Origin: Synergistaceae bacterium UBA5560
GTDB lineage: Bacteria > Synergistota > Synergistia > Synergistales > Aminiphilaceae
Assembly: GCA_002425685.1 (NCBI GenBank)
Contig: DIMS01000084.1
Location: 1,200 to 6,228, forward strand
DNA: 5,029 nt
Direction: 5' to 3'
Shown here: positions 1 to 4,945 of the stretch, piece after piece
Layout of the letters: each line of letters begins with the position of its first letter
Position numbering within the stretch: position 1 is the stretch's first letter
The notes under the pieces: generated by a model
Databases searched by the model: none
Told to the model about the DNA's origin: nothing
What the model saw: the letters and a program-made list of their open reading frames with translations, nothing else
Program-made: the position numbers and the translations under genes

Positions 1-623
1 TTGTTCTTTGTCTTGCGGCTCAGAATGCGGATCACCGAACGGATCTCCTCGTCCCGGCCGATGACGGGATCAAGCTTGCCGCTTTTGGCAAACTCCACCA
101 GGTCCCGCCCGTACCGAGAAAGCGCCTCGTAGGTGCCTTCCGGCGTAGCGCTCTGCACGCGCACCCGCCCGCGCACCTCCGCGAGGACACTCAGAAAACG
201 CTCCTCCGTAATCCCCGCTTCCTTAAGGAGACGCCCCACCGCCGTGGCAGCCCCCTCGGCGACGAGCGCCGCGAAGAGGTGTTCCACCGAGACGTACTCG
301 TCCTTCAGGCGCGTCGCCCGTTCTTCCGCGTCCACCAAAAGGCGCTGCAAACGCTGGGAAATATAGATCTTTCCAGGCTCGACGCCCCGGCCCGACACGC
401 GGGGTCTCCGGGAGAGTTCGCGCTCCACCCCGGAGGCCAGCGTCTCCACGGGAATCTCCATGCGGTGCAGAAGCCGGGGGACGAGCCCCCCCTCCTGGCG
501 GAGCAACGACAGGAGCAGATGCTCTCCGTCCACTTCCTGATGCCCTGACGAAACGGCCAGATTCTGCGCCGCCAGAAGCGCTTCCTGGGATTTCTGGGTC
601 AATTTGTTCAGATCCATGTGCAT
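1..623 (-). CDS. clpB: ATP-dependent disaggregase ClpB, N-terminal part (runs off left edge)
   Basis: ClpB is a cytoplasmic AAA+ hexamer that works with DnaK/DnaJ to extract polypeptides from aggregates. The visible 207 codons contain the Clp N-domain with its two repeats (MDLNKLTQKSQEALLAAQ near the start, then DEYVSVEHLFAAL about 80 residues later). They continue through the linker into the start of the first AAA+ module (LVEFAKSGKLDPVIGRDEEI and RILSRKTKN). The frame is open to base 1 and stops just before the expected Walker A loop. Three in-frame ATGs lie at 629, 623 and 617. The AAAGGA at 630-635 is 6 nt from 623, while the ATG at 629 abuts this Shine-Dalgarno, so 623 is chosen. Starting at 617 would give the usual MDLNKL N-terminus and is a real alternative. 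Transcription probably starts near 752 under a CtsR-type operator, giving a leader of about 130 nt. Family identity is certain; the exact start is not. Confidence 0.96.
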   Translation of the reverse strand, partial: MHMDLNKLTQKSQEALLAAQNLAVSSGHQEVDGEHLLLSLLRQEGGLVPRLLHRMEIPVETLASGVERELSRRPRVSGRGVEPGKIYISQRLQRLLVDAEERATRLKDEYVSVEHLFAALVAEGAATAVGRLLKEAGITEERFLSVLAEVRGRVRVQSATPEGTYEALSRYGRDLVEFAKSGKLDPVIGRDEEIRSVIRILSRKTKN

Positions 624-734
624 CAGCATCCTTTCACGTGTCGTTCCTCGCGCCCCTCACCCGCCCGTTTCCGTCCGGTTTCTCGGCACACCCCGCCTTC
701 GGCAGTGGGCACACGACAGCTTTGCGGAGATGTT

Positions 735-751
735 TTTGACTTTATTTGATC
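735..751 (-). promoter_or_regulatory. CtsR-type operator of clpB
   Basis: On the minus strand this reads GATCAAATAAAGTCAAA. It is a tandem heptad with a 3-nt spacer and differs at one position from the CtsR consensus RGTCAAA-NAN-RGTCAAA known from Firmicutes heat-shock genes. It begins 7 nt downstream of the -10 box, covering the predicted transcription start, where a bound repressor would block initiation. The J-protein gene at the other end of the window has a perfect version at the same distance from its -10. No ctsR gene is visible here, so the regulator is inferred from the site. Confidence 0.78.
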
Positions 752-758
752 TTCATCC

Positions 759-786
759 AGTATAAAGGTCAGCATAGGACAAACAA
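759..786 (-). promoter_or_regulatory. clpB promoter
   Basis: On the minus strand there is a -35 TTGTTT (781-786), a 16-nt spacer and a -10 TATACT (759-764). The -35 is weak (TTG plus three mismatches) and the -10 is good (5 of 6). The call gains weight because the J-protein promoter at 4868-4895 has the same TATACT, the same 16-nt spacer and the same distance to the CtsR-like repeat. The predicted start is near 752. Confidence 0.68.
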
Positions 787-890
787 GTACTCTCAAGCCC
801 GGATTGTCGGTTTTAAAAAGACATATTTCCTGAAACAGGCCCCTTTCTCCCTCATTCGCCATCTTTCTTCGTTTTATCCTCGAAACATGT

Positions 891-905
891 GGACACAGTG
901 TGTCC
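891..905. repeat. Perfect palindrome, operator-like
   Basis: GGACACAGTGTGTCC consists of 6-bp inverted arms (GGACAC / GTGTCC) around a 3-nt centre. The size and symmetry fit a binding site for a dimeric repressor or activator. It lies 105 bp upstream of the clpB -35 and about 180 bp upstream of the attenuator promoter, so it is badly placed for simple repression of either one. I cannot match it to a known regulator. Confidence 0.4.
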
Positions 906-986
906 TCTGGTATCCTTTCCTCACAGGGGATTCGATGCGCACAGTCCCGCCACCGGAACGAACGCGCCGCCCCAGGAGGTTTTTCC

Positions 987-1028
987 ATGGATCGTGACCT
1001 GGGCAATGGACTTTCGCAGATATGGTGA
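987..1028 (+). CDS. Possible 13-codon mini-ORF with a strong ribosome binding site
   Basis: A full AGGAGG (974-979) sits 7 nt before an ATG, and the frame encodes MDRDLGNGLSQIW before TGA. The translation signal is better than that of most genes in the window, yet the product is tiny and has no recognisable family. No clear promoter precedes it. It could be a leader peptide, the remnant of a gene whose body has been lost, or chance. No terminator-like hairpin follows within the next 100 bases, so it lacks the attenuator layout seen just downstream at 1147-1313. Confidence 0.2.
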   Translation: MDRDLGNGLSQIW

Positions 1029-1085
1029 CGCCGTGCTCAGGTGGGATGAAATCAGAGCAAAGAATTCCGAAGAAAAATCAACCCT

Positions 1086-1114
1086 TTGACCTCCCGCGCA
1101 TTCCGTGGTATAAA
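1086..1114 (+). promoter_or_regulatory. Promoter of the attenuated dehydratase transcript
   Basis: There is a -35 TTGACC (1086-1091), a 17-nt spacer and a -10 TATAAA (1109-1114). Each box matches the sigma70 consensus at 5 of 6 positions with optimal spacing. The predicted start is near 1121, about 26 nt before the leader-peptide ATG. This is the best sigma70-type promoter in the window, as expected for an operon whose control is exerted after initiation. Confidence 0.83.
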
Positions 1115-1146
1115 CGCACAAACCTTTTCGGAAGGAGCGGACGGAC

Positions 1147-1248
1147 ATGAGTGATATGCACCACGACACAACGCGTTTCACGTGTTCTTTCTGCTCCGCC
1201 ATCATTATTATTACGAGCGCGGCTCCTCCTCGCAGGACCGGCGCTTAG
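1147..1248 (+). CDS. Isoleucine-rich leader peptide of a transcription attenuator
   Basis: This short ORF encodes 33 residues and has a Shine-Dalgarno AAGGAG at 1132-1137, 9 nt before the ATG. Residues 19-22 are four consecutive isoleucines (ATC ATT ATT ATT, 1201-1212), followed by Thr; the peptide ends SAAPPRRTGA. Five threonines are scattered through it. The layout is that of amino-acid biosynthesis leader peptides such as enteric ilvL, which also has an Ile run followed by Pro-Pro. The stop TAG (1246-1248) lies within the 3' side of the protector pairing, just upstream of the antiterminator partner, and a strong terminator follows 19 nt later. The peptide probably has no function of its own: ribosome progress through the Ile codons would sense charged tRNA-Ile. 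It is too short for routine gene calling, and the next gene lies 117 nt downstream of its stop. Confidence 0.82.
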   Translation: MSDMHHDTTRFTCSFCSAIIIITSAAPPRRTGA

Positions 1249-1278
1249 CGCCATATGGTCGAAAGCGAGGCCGGGGCC
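1216..1278 (+). promoter_or_regulatory. Protector and antiterminator segments of the Ile attenuator
   Basis: Two mutually exclusive structures share 1221-1233. The protector pairs 1216-1227 with 1234-1245: AGCGC/GCGCT, GG/CC and TCCT/AGGA, giving 11 bp with single-base bulges at 1223 and 1240. The antiterminator pairs GGCTCC (1221-1226, one U-G wobble) and CCTCGC (1228-1233) with GCGAGG (1265-1270) and GGGGCC (1273-1278). This consumes most of the 5' arm of the terminator. A ribosome stalled on the Ile codons (1201-1212) would mask the protector's 5' edge and leave 1221 onward free, favouring antitermination. One that reaches the stop codon at 1246 would cover the 1228-1233 side and let the terminator form. 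The pairings were found by eye and their energies were not computed. Confidence 0.72.
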
Positions 1279-1313
1279 CGTACAAAGGGGCCCCGGCCTC
1301 TTTTTTTGTTTTT
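1267..1313 (+). terminator. Attenuator terminator
   Basis: A perfect 13-bp stem (1267-1279 with 1288-1300), almost entirely G-C, encloses an 8-nt loop and is followed by seven T, one G and five T. It is a textbook intrinsic terminator. It sits between the leader peptide and the dehydratase gene, so it can only make sense as a conditional terminator for that gene. It also shows that the longer in-frame extension of the dehydratase back to 1255 is not translated protein. Confidence 0.95.
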
Positions 1314-1365
1314 CCGGAAAATGATCCGGAACGCTGATTCGGCAGAGACAGGGAGGACGAGAGCC

Positions 1366-2334
1366 ATGGAACTGCACTGCACGACACCCACCGTAGAGTC
1401 GAAACCTCTGAGCCAACGTACCGGACGAAGCGTCTTTCTCAAGATGGAATGCTTCCAGAACGCCGGATCCTACAAAATTCGCGGCATCGGACGCCTCTGC
1501 AGTGAATCCGTGGCGGCGGGGAAAACCCATCTCGTCTCCTCCTCCGGCGGTAACGCGGGATACGCCGTAGCCTATGCGGGACGCAGGCTCGGCGTCCCCG
1601 TCACCGTTGTCGTTCCCGTGACCACCTCGGAGGTAGCCCGGGAGCGTATCGCCTCGGAGGGGGCCCGGGTCATCGCGGCGGGCGACGTCTGGGACGATGC
1701 GGAGCGCCACGCCCTGGAACTGGCCCGGGAAGAGGAATGCGCCTACATTCCTCCCTTCGACCATCCGTCGCTCTGGAAAGGCTATACCACCCTCGTGGAC
1801 GAACTGACCGTGCAGATGGACAAACCCGACGCGCTCGTTCTCTCCGTCGGCGGCGGCGGCCTGCTCTCGGGCGTCGTGGAAGGGCTTCGCAAACACGGCT
1901 GGGACGACGTTCCCGTCGTGGCCGTCGAGACCGAAGGCGCCGCCTCCTTCGCATCATCCCTTCGGGCGGGACACCTCGTCCGCCTGGAGAGGATCCATAC
2001 CATCGCCGCCACTCTGGCGGTCAGACAGGTGACTCCCCGTGCGTTGGAAGTGAATGCCCTGCACCCCGTCCGTTCCTGCACCGTGAGCGATGCGGCGACG
2101 GTCCGGGCCTGCCTGGCCTTCGCCGACGACCACCGCGTCCTGGTGGAGCCCGCCTGCGGCGCCTCCCTTTCCGTCCTCTACGACAACGCCCCCGTCCTCG
2201 AAGACGCCCGGCGCGTCCTCGTGGTGGTCTGCGGCGGCACGGGAGTCTCCCTGAGCATCCTCTCCGACTGGGAACGGCGCTTCTGCACGGACAGCGTTCC
2301 GGCCTCCGCCAAGGAACTCGTCCCCTGCGCATGA
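1366..2334 (+). CDS. PLP-dependent serine/threonine ammonia-lyase, SDS type (probable threonine deaminase for isoleucine synthesis)
   Basis: This is a fold-type II PLP enzyme of 322 aa that deaminates L-threonine to 2-oxobutyrate and/or L-serine to pyruvate. Visible landmarks are the Schiff-base lysine K37 in GSYKIRG, the substrate loop SSSGGNAG (58-65), YIPPFDHPSLWKGY (127-140), the phosphate-binding GGGG (162-165), VETEGA (187-192), VEPACGA (260-266) and VVVCGG with C289 near the pyridine nitrogen. These blocks and the total length resemble mammalian SDS/SDSL (about 328 aa) more than classical IlvA. SSGGN and FDHPxxWKG are closer to the SDS-like paralogue. No C-terminal ACT-like allosteric domain is present, so isoleucine feedback of the IlvA kind is not expected. 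The ATG at 1366 is chosen for GGAGG at 1352-1356 (9 nt) and because it lies after the terminator. The Ile-codon attenuator upstream argues for an isoleucine-biosynthetic role. Substrate preference cannot be read from sequence alone. Confidence 0.92.
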   Translation: MELHCTTPTVESKPLSQRTGRSVFLKMECFQNAGSYKIRGIGRLCSESVAAGKTHLVSSSGGNAGYAVAYAGRRLGVPVTVVVPVTTSEVARERIASEGARVIAAGDVWDDAERHALELAREEECAYIPPFDHPSLWKGYTTLVDELTVQMDKPDALVLSVGGGGLLSGVVEGLRKHGWDDVPVVAVETEGAASFASSLRAGHLVRLERIHTIAATLAVRQVTPRALEVNALHPVRSCTVSDAATVRACLAFADDHRVLVEPACGASLSVLYDNAPVLEDARRVLVVVCGGTGVSLSILSDWERRFCTDSVPASAKELVPCA

Positions 2335-2335
2335 A

Positions 2336-2365
2336 AAGGGACGGCCCCTTCCGGAACCGCCCCTT
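2336..2365 (-). terminator. Hairpin between convergent genes, probable chemoreceptor terminator
   Basis: On the minus strand 2357-2365 pairs with 2336-2344 over 9 bp including one G-U, with a 12-nt loop and a 3' run of four U. On the plus strand the G-U pair becomes an A-C mismatch and the tail is not U-rich. It therefore fits the minus-strand chemoreceptor transcript better than the dehydratase transcript, whose stop codon directly abuts it. It is a modest terminator with a short U-run. Confidence 0.45.
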
Positions 2366-2412
2366 CTTCGCGAGAACAAAAAACCATAAACAGGCGTGAC
2401 GGGCTCTCCTCT

Positions 2413-3468
2413 CTATCGCCGGGTGGCGGTCTCCCGAAGGGTGGTGACCACAGCCTCGATTCGGGCGGTGAGCTCCTTGAGGTGGTCGATGACCGAAGCC
2501 ATCTCCGCCATGTGGGCGGTGTGGCTCTCCACGACGCTGCGGGTTTCGCCGATGCCCCCCTCGATGGCGTCCATACCGCCGGTGATGCTCTGGAGAATGC
2601 TCTCGATCTTGCCGGCGGAGTTGACACTCACGTCGGCGAGCTTGCGCACTTCATCGGCCACCACGGCGAACCCCTTGCCGTGGACACCCGCCCGAGCCGC
2701 CTCGATGGCGGCGTTGAGCCCCAGCAGTTTCGTCTGATTCGCCACGTTTCGGATAAAGCCGAGGATTTCGTCCGTCTCGGAGACTTTGGACCGCGCTTCG
2801 GAGGACGCCTGCAGAAGTCCCTCGGAGGTGGTGACGAGAGAAGCCACCTGGTCGGAAAGACGCTTCGACATGTCCGCCATGGACGACACATCGCCGTTCA
2901 ATTCCTCCGAAAGTCCCTCGAAATGGGCCGCGTTGTCCCGGTTGAGGAGGCGCTGGTAGCCGATCTCCGAAAGGGCGTTGGCAACAAGGAAAAGAAGGTC
3001 CGCTGCAGCACGAATGCTTGCTTCCGGAACGATACGGATCTTCCCGAGCGCACGGATGTAGTCATCGGGATCCACCCCGATCTCCCGAGCGATGCGGCGG
3101 AACTTCTCCTCGTCGGGAGGCTCCGGAAGAACCTGACCGGCGAGCATGCTGCCGATCTGGCGTCCCTTGAGCATGATGGGAGCCGCCATGTCCATGAGTC
3201 CCCCGTGGCAGAAGTACACCGAGGGCTTTCCCGTGCGGGCAGCCTCCTGCCCTCCCTTGATGTCGCATTCGTTGCACCGCTTGAATCCTTCCGGACTCTG
3301 TCGCGTGATGTCCATGCAGAATTCCGTGAAGTTCGACGGCTTCGTCACGGGGCCCTTCATGTCCACGGTGATGCTCGCCATTCCCATGGCCTTGGCGAAG
3401 CAATCCTGGAATTTCTGGATGAACTCAAGGTCCATGACATCCTTCAGTTCCACCTTGGAGATATCCAT
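2413..3468 (-). CDS. Soluble methyl-accepting chemotaxis protein with PocR sensor domain
   Basis: This cytoplasmic chemoreceptor (351 aa) passes a ligand signal to CheW/CheA. Residues about 5-165 are a PocR-type sensor domain: the run GPVTKPSNFTEFC, a CN-E-CD element, GKPSVYFCHGGL, then PIMLKGRQIGSMLAGQV. PocR domains are predicted to sense small hydrocarbon-like metabolites (the namesake PocR responds to propanediol). C51, C65, C68, C87 and H88 could hold a metal or act in redox sensing. Residues about 175-351 are a short MCP signalling coiled coil with the conserved hairpin tip NQTKLLGLNAAIEAARAG (244-261) and FAVVADEVRKLAD. No signal peptide, transmembrane segment or HAMP domain is seen. 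The ATG at 3468 follows a G-rich stretch with a poor Shine-Dalgarno. A stronger GGAGGAGG (3502-3509) lies 33 nt upstream, next to an out-of-frame GTG, and an in-frame stop rules out a longer protein. The gene is convergent with the dehydratase and probably monocistronic. Confidence 0.93.
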   Translation of the reverse strand: MDISKVELKDVMDLEFIQKFQDCFAKAMGMASITVDMKGPVTKPSNFTEFCMDITRQSPEGFKRCNECDIKGGQEAARTGKPSVYFCHGGLMDMAAPIMLKGRQIGSMLAGQVLPEPPDEEKFRRIAREIGVDPDDYIRALGKIRIVPEASIRAAADLLFLVANALSEIGYQRLLNRDNAAHFEGLSEELNGDVSSMADMSKRLSDQVASLVTTSEGLLQASSEARSKVSETDEILGFIRNVANQTKLLGLNAAIEAARAGVHGKGFAVVADEVRKLADVSVNSAGKIESILQSITGGMDAIEGGIGETRSVVESHTAHMAEMASVIDHLKELTARIEAVVTTLRETATRR

Positions 3469-3521
3469 GCTCCCCCCACCCTTCTTTTTTCTGTTTCACA
3501 GCCTCCTCCAGCTCTTTTTAC

Positions 3522-3550
3522 ATTATAGCAACTTATAGCAACGGCGACAG
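3522..3550 (-). promoter_or_regulatory. Chemoreceptor promoter with extended -10
   Basis: On the minus strand a perfect TATAAT (3522-3527) is preceded by TGC, giving an extended -10. A -35 around 3545-3550 (CTGTCG) is poor, which an extended -10 can tolerate. The start would be near 3515, about 47 nt before the ATG at 3468. A second TGCTATAA copy immediately upstream (3533-3542) is part of a tandem repeat and offers an alternative -10, TATAAG. Confidence 0.65.
3523..3542. repeat. Tandem 10-bp direct repeat over the chemoreceptor -10
   Basis: TTATAGCAAC occurs twice head to tail (3523-3532 and 3533-3542), exactly one helical turn apart. On the minus strand each copy carries a TGCTATAA element, so the -10 region has been duplicated. 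It may be a slippage product that yields two overlapping promoters, or a pair of in-phase regulator half-sites. Confidence 0.7.
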
Positions 3551-3653
3551 AAACATTTCAGTGGATTCCAATCCTTGCCATGTTTTGATTTTTTGCTCGA
3601 TTTCCGTCCCGGGGCAGTCCAAAACCGCGGATCACACGGAATGGTCCACAGGC

Positions 3654-3680
3654 AAAAGGGCGTCCCCTGCGGACGCCCTT
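3654..3680 (-). terminator. Intrinsic terminator of the J-protein gene
   Basis: On the minus strand a perfect 10-bp stem (3671-3680 with 3656-3665; AAGGGCGTCC / GGACGCCCTT) has a 5-nt loop. It runs into four U, two of them counted in the stem. It lies 66 nt beyond the J-protein stop codon and upstream of the chemoreceptor promoter, so it insulates the two co-oriented genes. The plus-strand side has no T-run. A further small hairpin (CTTCG/CGAAG) and a run of seven T on the minus strand lie just before it. Confidence 0.72.
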
Positions 3681-3745
3681 CGCTCAACGAAGTCGGACAA
3701 AAAAACGAAAGTCTGCGGACAAGCACCCCCGCCCCTTCACGCGCA

Positions 3746-4762
3746 TCATCCGTGCTCTCCTCTGGGGTCAAAGGCGGACTCCCGGGAAAGACGCTCGAAA
3801 AGATCCCGCTCCTTGGCGGAGAGAGCTTTGGGAACCACGATGCGAAGCACCGCGAAGAGATCCCCCGGCTCTCCTCTCCGCTTGGGCATGCCCTTGCCGC
3901 GAAGACGAAGACGCCGGCCACTGGAACTCCCCGCCGGAATCTTCACCCGAACGGGTCCGTTCAACGTGGGGACGGCAACGTCGCTTCCGAGAGCAGCCTC
4001 CCAGGGAGAAATGTTCACCGTGGTGGTAAGATCATGCCCCTCCAGGGCGAAGTGTCGATGCGGCAGAAGACGCACCCGAAGAAAGAGATCACCGCCGGAG
4101 CGGGGGTCCCCCTGTCCTGTGATGCGTACCCTGGAACCCTCGGTCACACCGGGAGGAATGTGGACATCGAGGGAGCGTCGATCCCCCGAAACCGTCTCCA
4201 CAAGAAAATTTTTCGTGCATCCCTTGGCGGCTTCCTCCAGGGTAAGTTCCACCGCACCGTTGTCACTCCGTTCTCCCGCCCTTTCCCCGAAGAATTCCGC
4301 ACCGTCTCCCGAAGAGGCGCCGGAACGACGCCGGCTCCGCCCGGAAGCGGCAAAGCGATCCGCTCCACCGCCGGCGAAAGCCCCGCCTCCGAAAACGGCA
4401 CGGAAAAAGTCGCTGAAATCTCCGAAGGGGGAGTGCTCATCGGAGGAAGAGAAGTGAATCTCCACGTTCTGCCACGGATCTCCCGCACTCCCGCGGAATC
4501 CGCTCCGACCCTGAGGCGGCGAAAAGTCCGCACCGTTCTGCCAGTCCGAGCCCAACGCATCGTACTTGGCGCGTTTCTCCGGATCCTTGAGAACTTCGTA
4601 GGCCTCGTTGATTTCACGATAGCGCTCGTCCGCTCCCGTTTTTTTATTCACGTCGGGATGCCATTCCTTGGCAAGCCGACGGAAGGCTTTCCGGATTTCC
4701 GCCTCCGACGCCTTTCTGTCCACACCCAGAACGGCATAGTAGTCCTTGTAGGCGACCGGCAT
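3746..4762 (-). CDS. Class B J-domain co-chaperone (DnaJ/CbpA type, no zinc finger)
   Basis: This cytoplasmic Hsp40 (338 aa) stimulates the DnaK ATPase and delivers clients. The J domain covers residues 5-70 (YKDYYAVLGVDRKASEAEI, the essential HPD at 35-37, and NEAYEVLKDPEKRAKYDALG). A Gly/Phe/Ser-rich linker spans about 77-165 (FGDFSDFFRAVFGGG, then an Arg/Ser-rich patch). Two beta-sandwich substrate-binding domains follow (from about 168; VELTLEEAAKG, HIPPGVTEGSRVRITGQGD, GDLFLRVRLLPH, then VPTLNGPVRVKIPAG and GDLFAVLRIVVP). The four CxxCxGxG repeats of true DnaJ are absent, with a single Cys at 182, so it is the CbpA-like class. The ATG at 4762 is preferred over the in-frame ATG at 4921. 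GGGGAGGG precedes it by 7 nt, the J domain starts there, and promoter and operator lie between the two ATGs. Its promoter-operator matches that of clpB, which suggests both serve the same disaggregation pathway. Confidence 0.94.
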   Translation of the reverse strand: MPVAYKDYYAVLGVDRKASEAEIRKAFRRLAKEWHPDVNKKTGADERYREINEAYEVLKDPEKRAKYDALGSDWQNGADFSPPQGRSGFRGSAGDPWQNVEIHFSSSDEHSPFGDFSDFFRAVFGGGAFAGGGADRFAASGRSRRRSGASSGDGAEFFGERAGERSDNGAVELTLEEAAKGCTKNFLVETVSGDRRSLDVHIPPGVTEGSRVRITGQGDPRSGGDLFLRVRLLPHRHFALEGHDLTTTVNISPWEAALGSDVAVPTLNGPVRVKIPAGSSSGRRLRLRGKGMPKRRGEPGDLFAVLRIVVPKALSAKERDLFERLSRESAFDPRGEHG

Positions 4763-4843
4763 GGTTCTTCCCTCCCCTTCCAAAGCCTCCGATCCGCACA
4801 ACCTGGAACGGTTTTTTGGTTCCGCCGGAGGCACTGAGAAAAA

Positions 4844-4860
4844 TTTGACCTTATTTGACC
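4844..4860 (-). promoter_or_regulatory. CtsR-type operator of the J-protein gene (perfect consensus)
   Basis: On the minus strand this reads GGTCAAATAAGGTCAAA, a perfect match to the CtsR box RGTCAAA-NAN-RGTCAAA. It begins 7 nt downstream of the -10 and spans roughly +1 to +17. The clpB copy differs at three positions but keeps the same spacer (TAA) and placement. A CtsR-family repressor is inferred; other stress regulators that use GTCAAA direct repeats cannot be excluded from sequence alone. Confidence 0.85.
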
Positions 4861-4867
4861 TATATTC

Positions 4868-4895
4868 AGTATAGGAATTGCGTGTCTTCAGACAA
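4868..4895 (-). promoter_or_regulatory. J-protein gene promoter
   Basis: On the minus strand there is a -35 TTGTCT (4890-4895), a 16-nt spacer and a -10 TATACT (4868-4873). The start is predicted near 4861, leaving a leader of about 99 nt. It has the same -10, spacer and operator distance as the clpB promoter. This looks like a vegetative promoter held down by a repressor rather than an alternative-sigma promoter. Confidence 0.75.
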
Positions 4896-4945
4896 GGGGA
4901 GCGAATCGACGTGGCCGTCAAAGAAGAAAACTTATTTGTCGATTT

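Larger units (their letters stand above)
787..1085. other. Intergenic stretch without a convincing protein gene
   Basis: Frames that are open here read as low-complexity Arg/Pro-rich or mixed peptides with no recognisable domain and no agreement with the codon style of neighbouring genes. The visible content is the palindrome at 891-905, the strong Shine-Dalgarno with a 13-codon ORF at 974-1028, and a 27-codon frame at 1006-1089 that lacks a ribosome binding site. The part around 800-885 is AT-richer than its surroundings. It separates the divergent clpB promoter and attenuator promoter. Confidence 0.6.

Noticed and set aside
783..796. HAIR-like (HspR) element near the clpB -35
   Set aside because: It shares only CTTGAG with part of the HAIR consensus and lacks the inverted ACTCAAG partner at the right spacing. 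The CtsR-type repeat explains the region better.
623..1006. Minus-strand frame of 127 codons overlapping the clpB leader and promoter
   Set aside because: Arg- and Gly-rich mixed composition with no domain, and it runs across the clpB promoter, operator and leader.
1006..1089. 27-codon plus-strand frame reading MDFRRYGDAVLRWDEIRA
   Set aside because: The composition is protein-like, but there is no ribosome binding site and the stop falls inside the -35 of the attenuator promoter. Too little to call.
1255..1365. In-frame N-terminal extension of the dehydratase from an ATG at 1255 or 1321
   Set aside because: The extension translates the terminator stem and U-tract (PRPLFLFF). The ATG at 1366 has the Shine-Dalgarno and gives the family's normal N-terminus.
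1078..1896. Long minus-strand frame of 272 codons opposite the attenuator and dehydratase
   Set aside because: It is antisense to a clear PLP enzyme with conserved motifs and crosses the leader peptide and terminator, so it is a high-GC shadow.
2482..3528. Long plus-strand frame of 348 codons opposite the chemoreceptor
   Set aside because: The minus strand encodes unmistakable PocR and MCP motifs. The plus frame is a shadow with no domain.
3575..4837. Long plus-strand frame of 420 codons opposite the J-protein gene
   Set aside because: The minus strand carries the J domain with HPD and both C-terminal domains. The plus frame is rich in Arg/Pro/Ser without motifs.
4763..4921. In-frame N-terminal extension of the J-protein by 53 residues
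   Set aside because: It would cover the promoter and the CtsR box, has no domain character, and the start at 4762 has a strong Shine-Dalgarno directly before the J domain.
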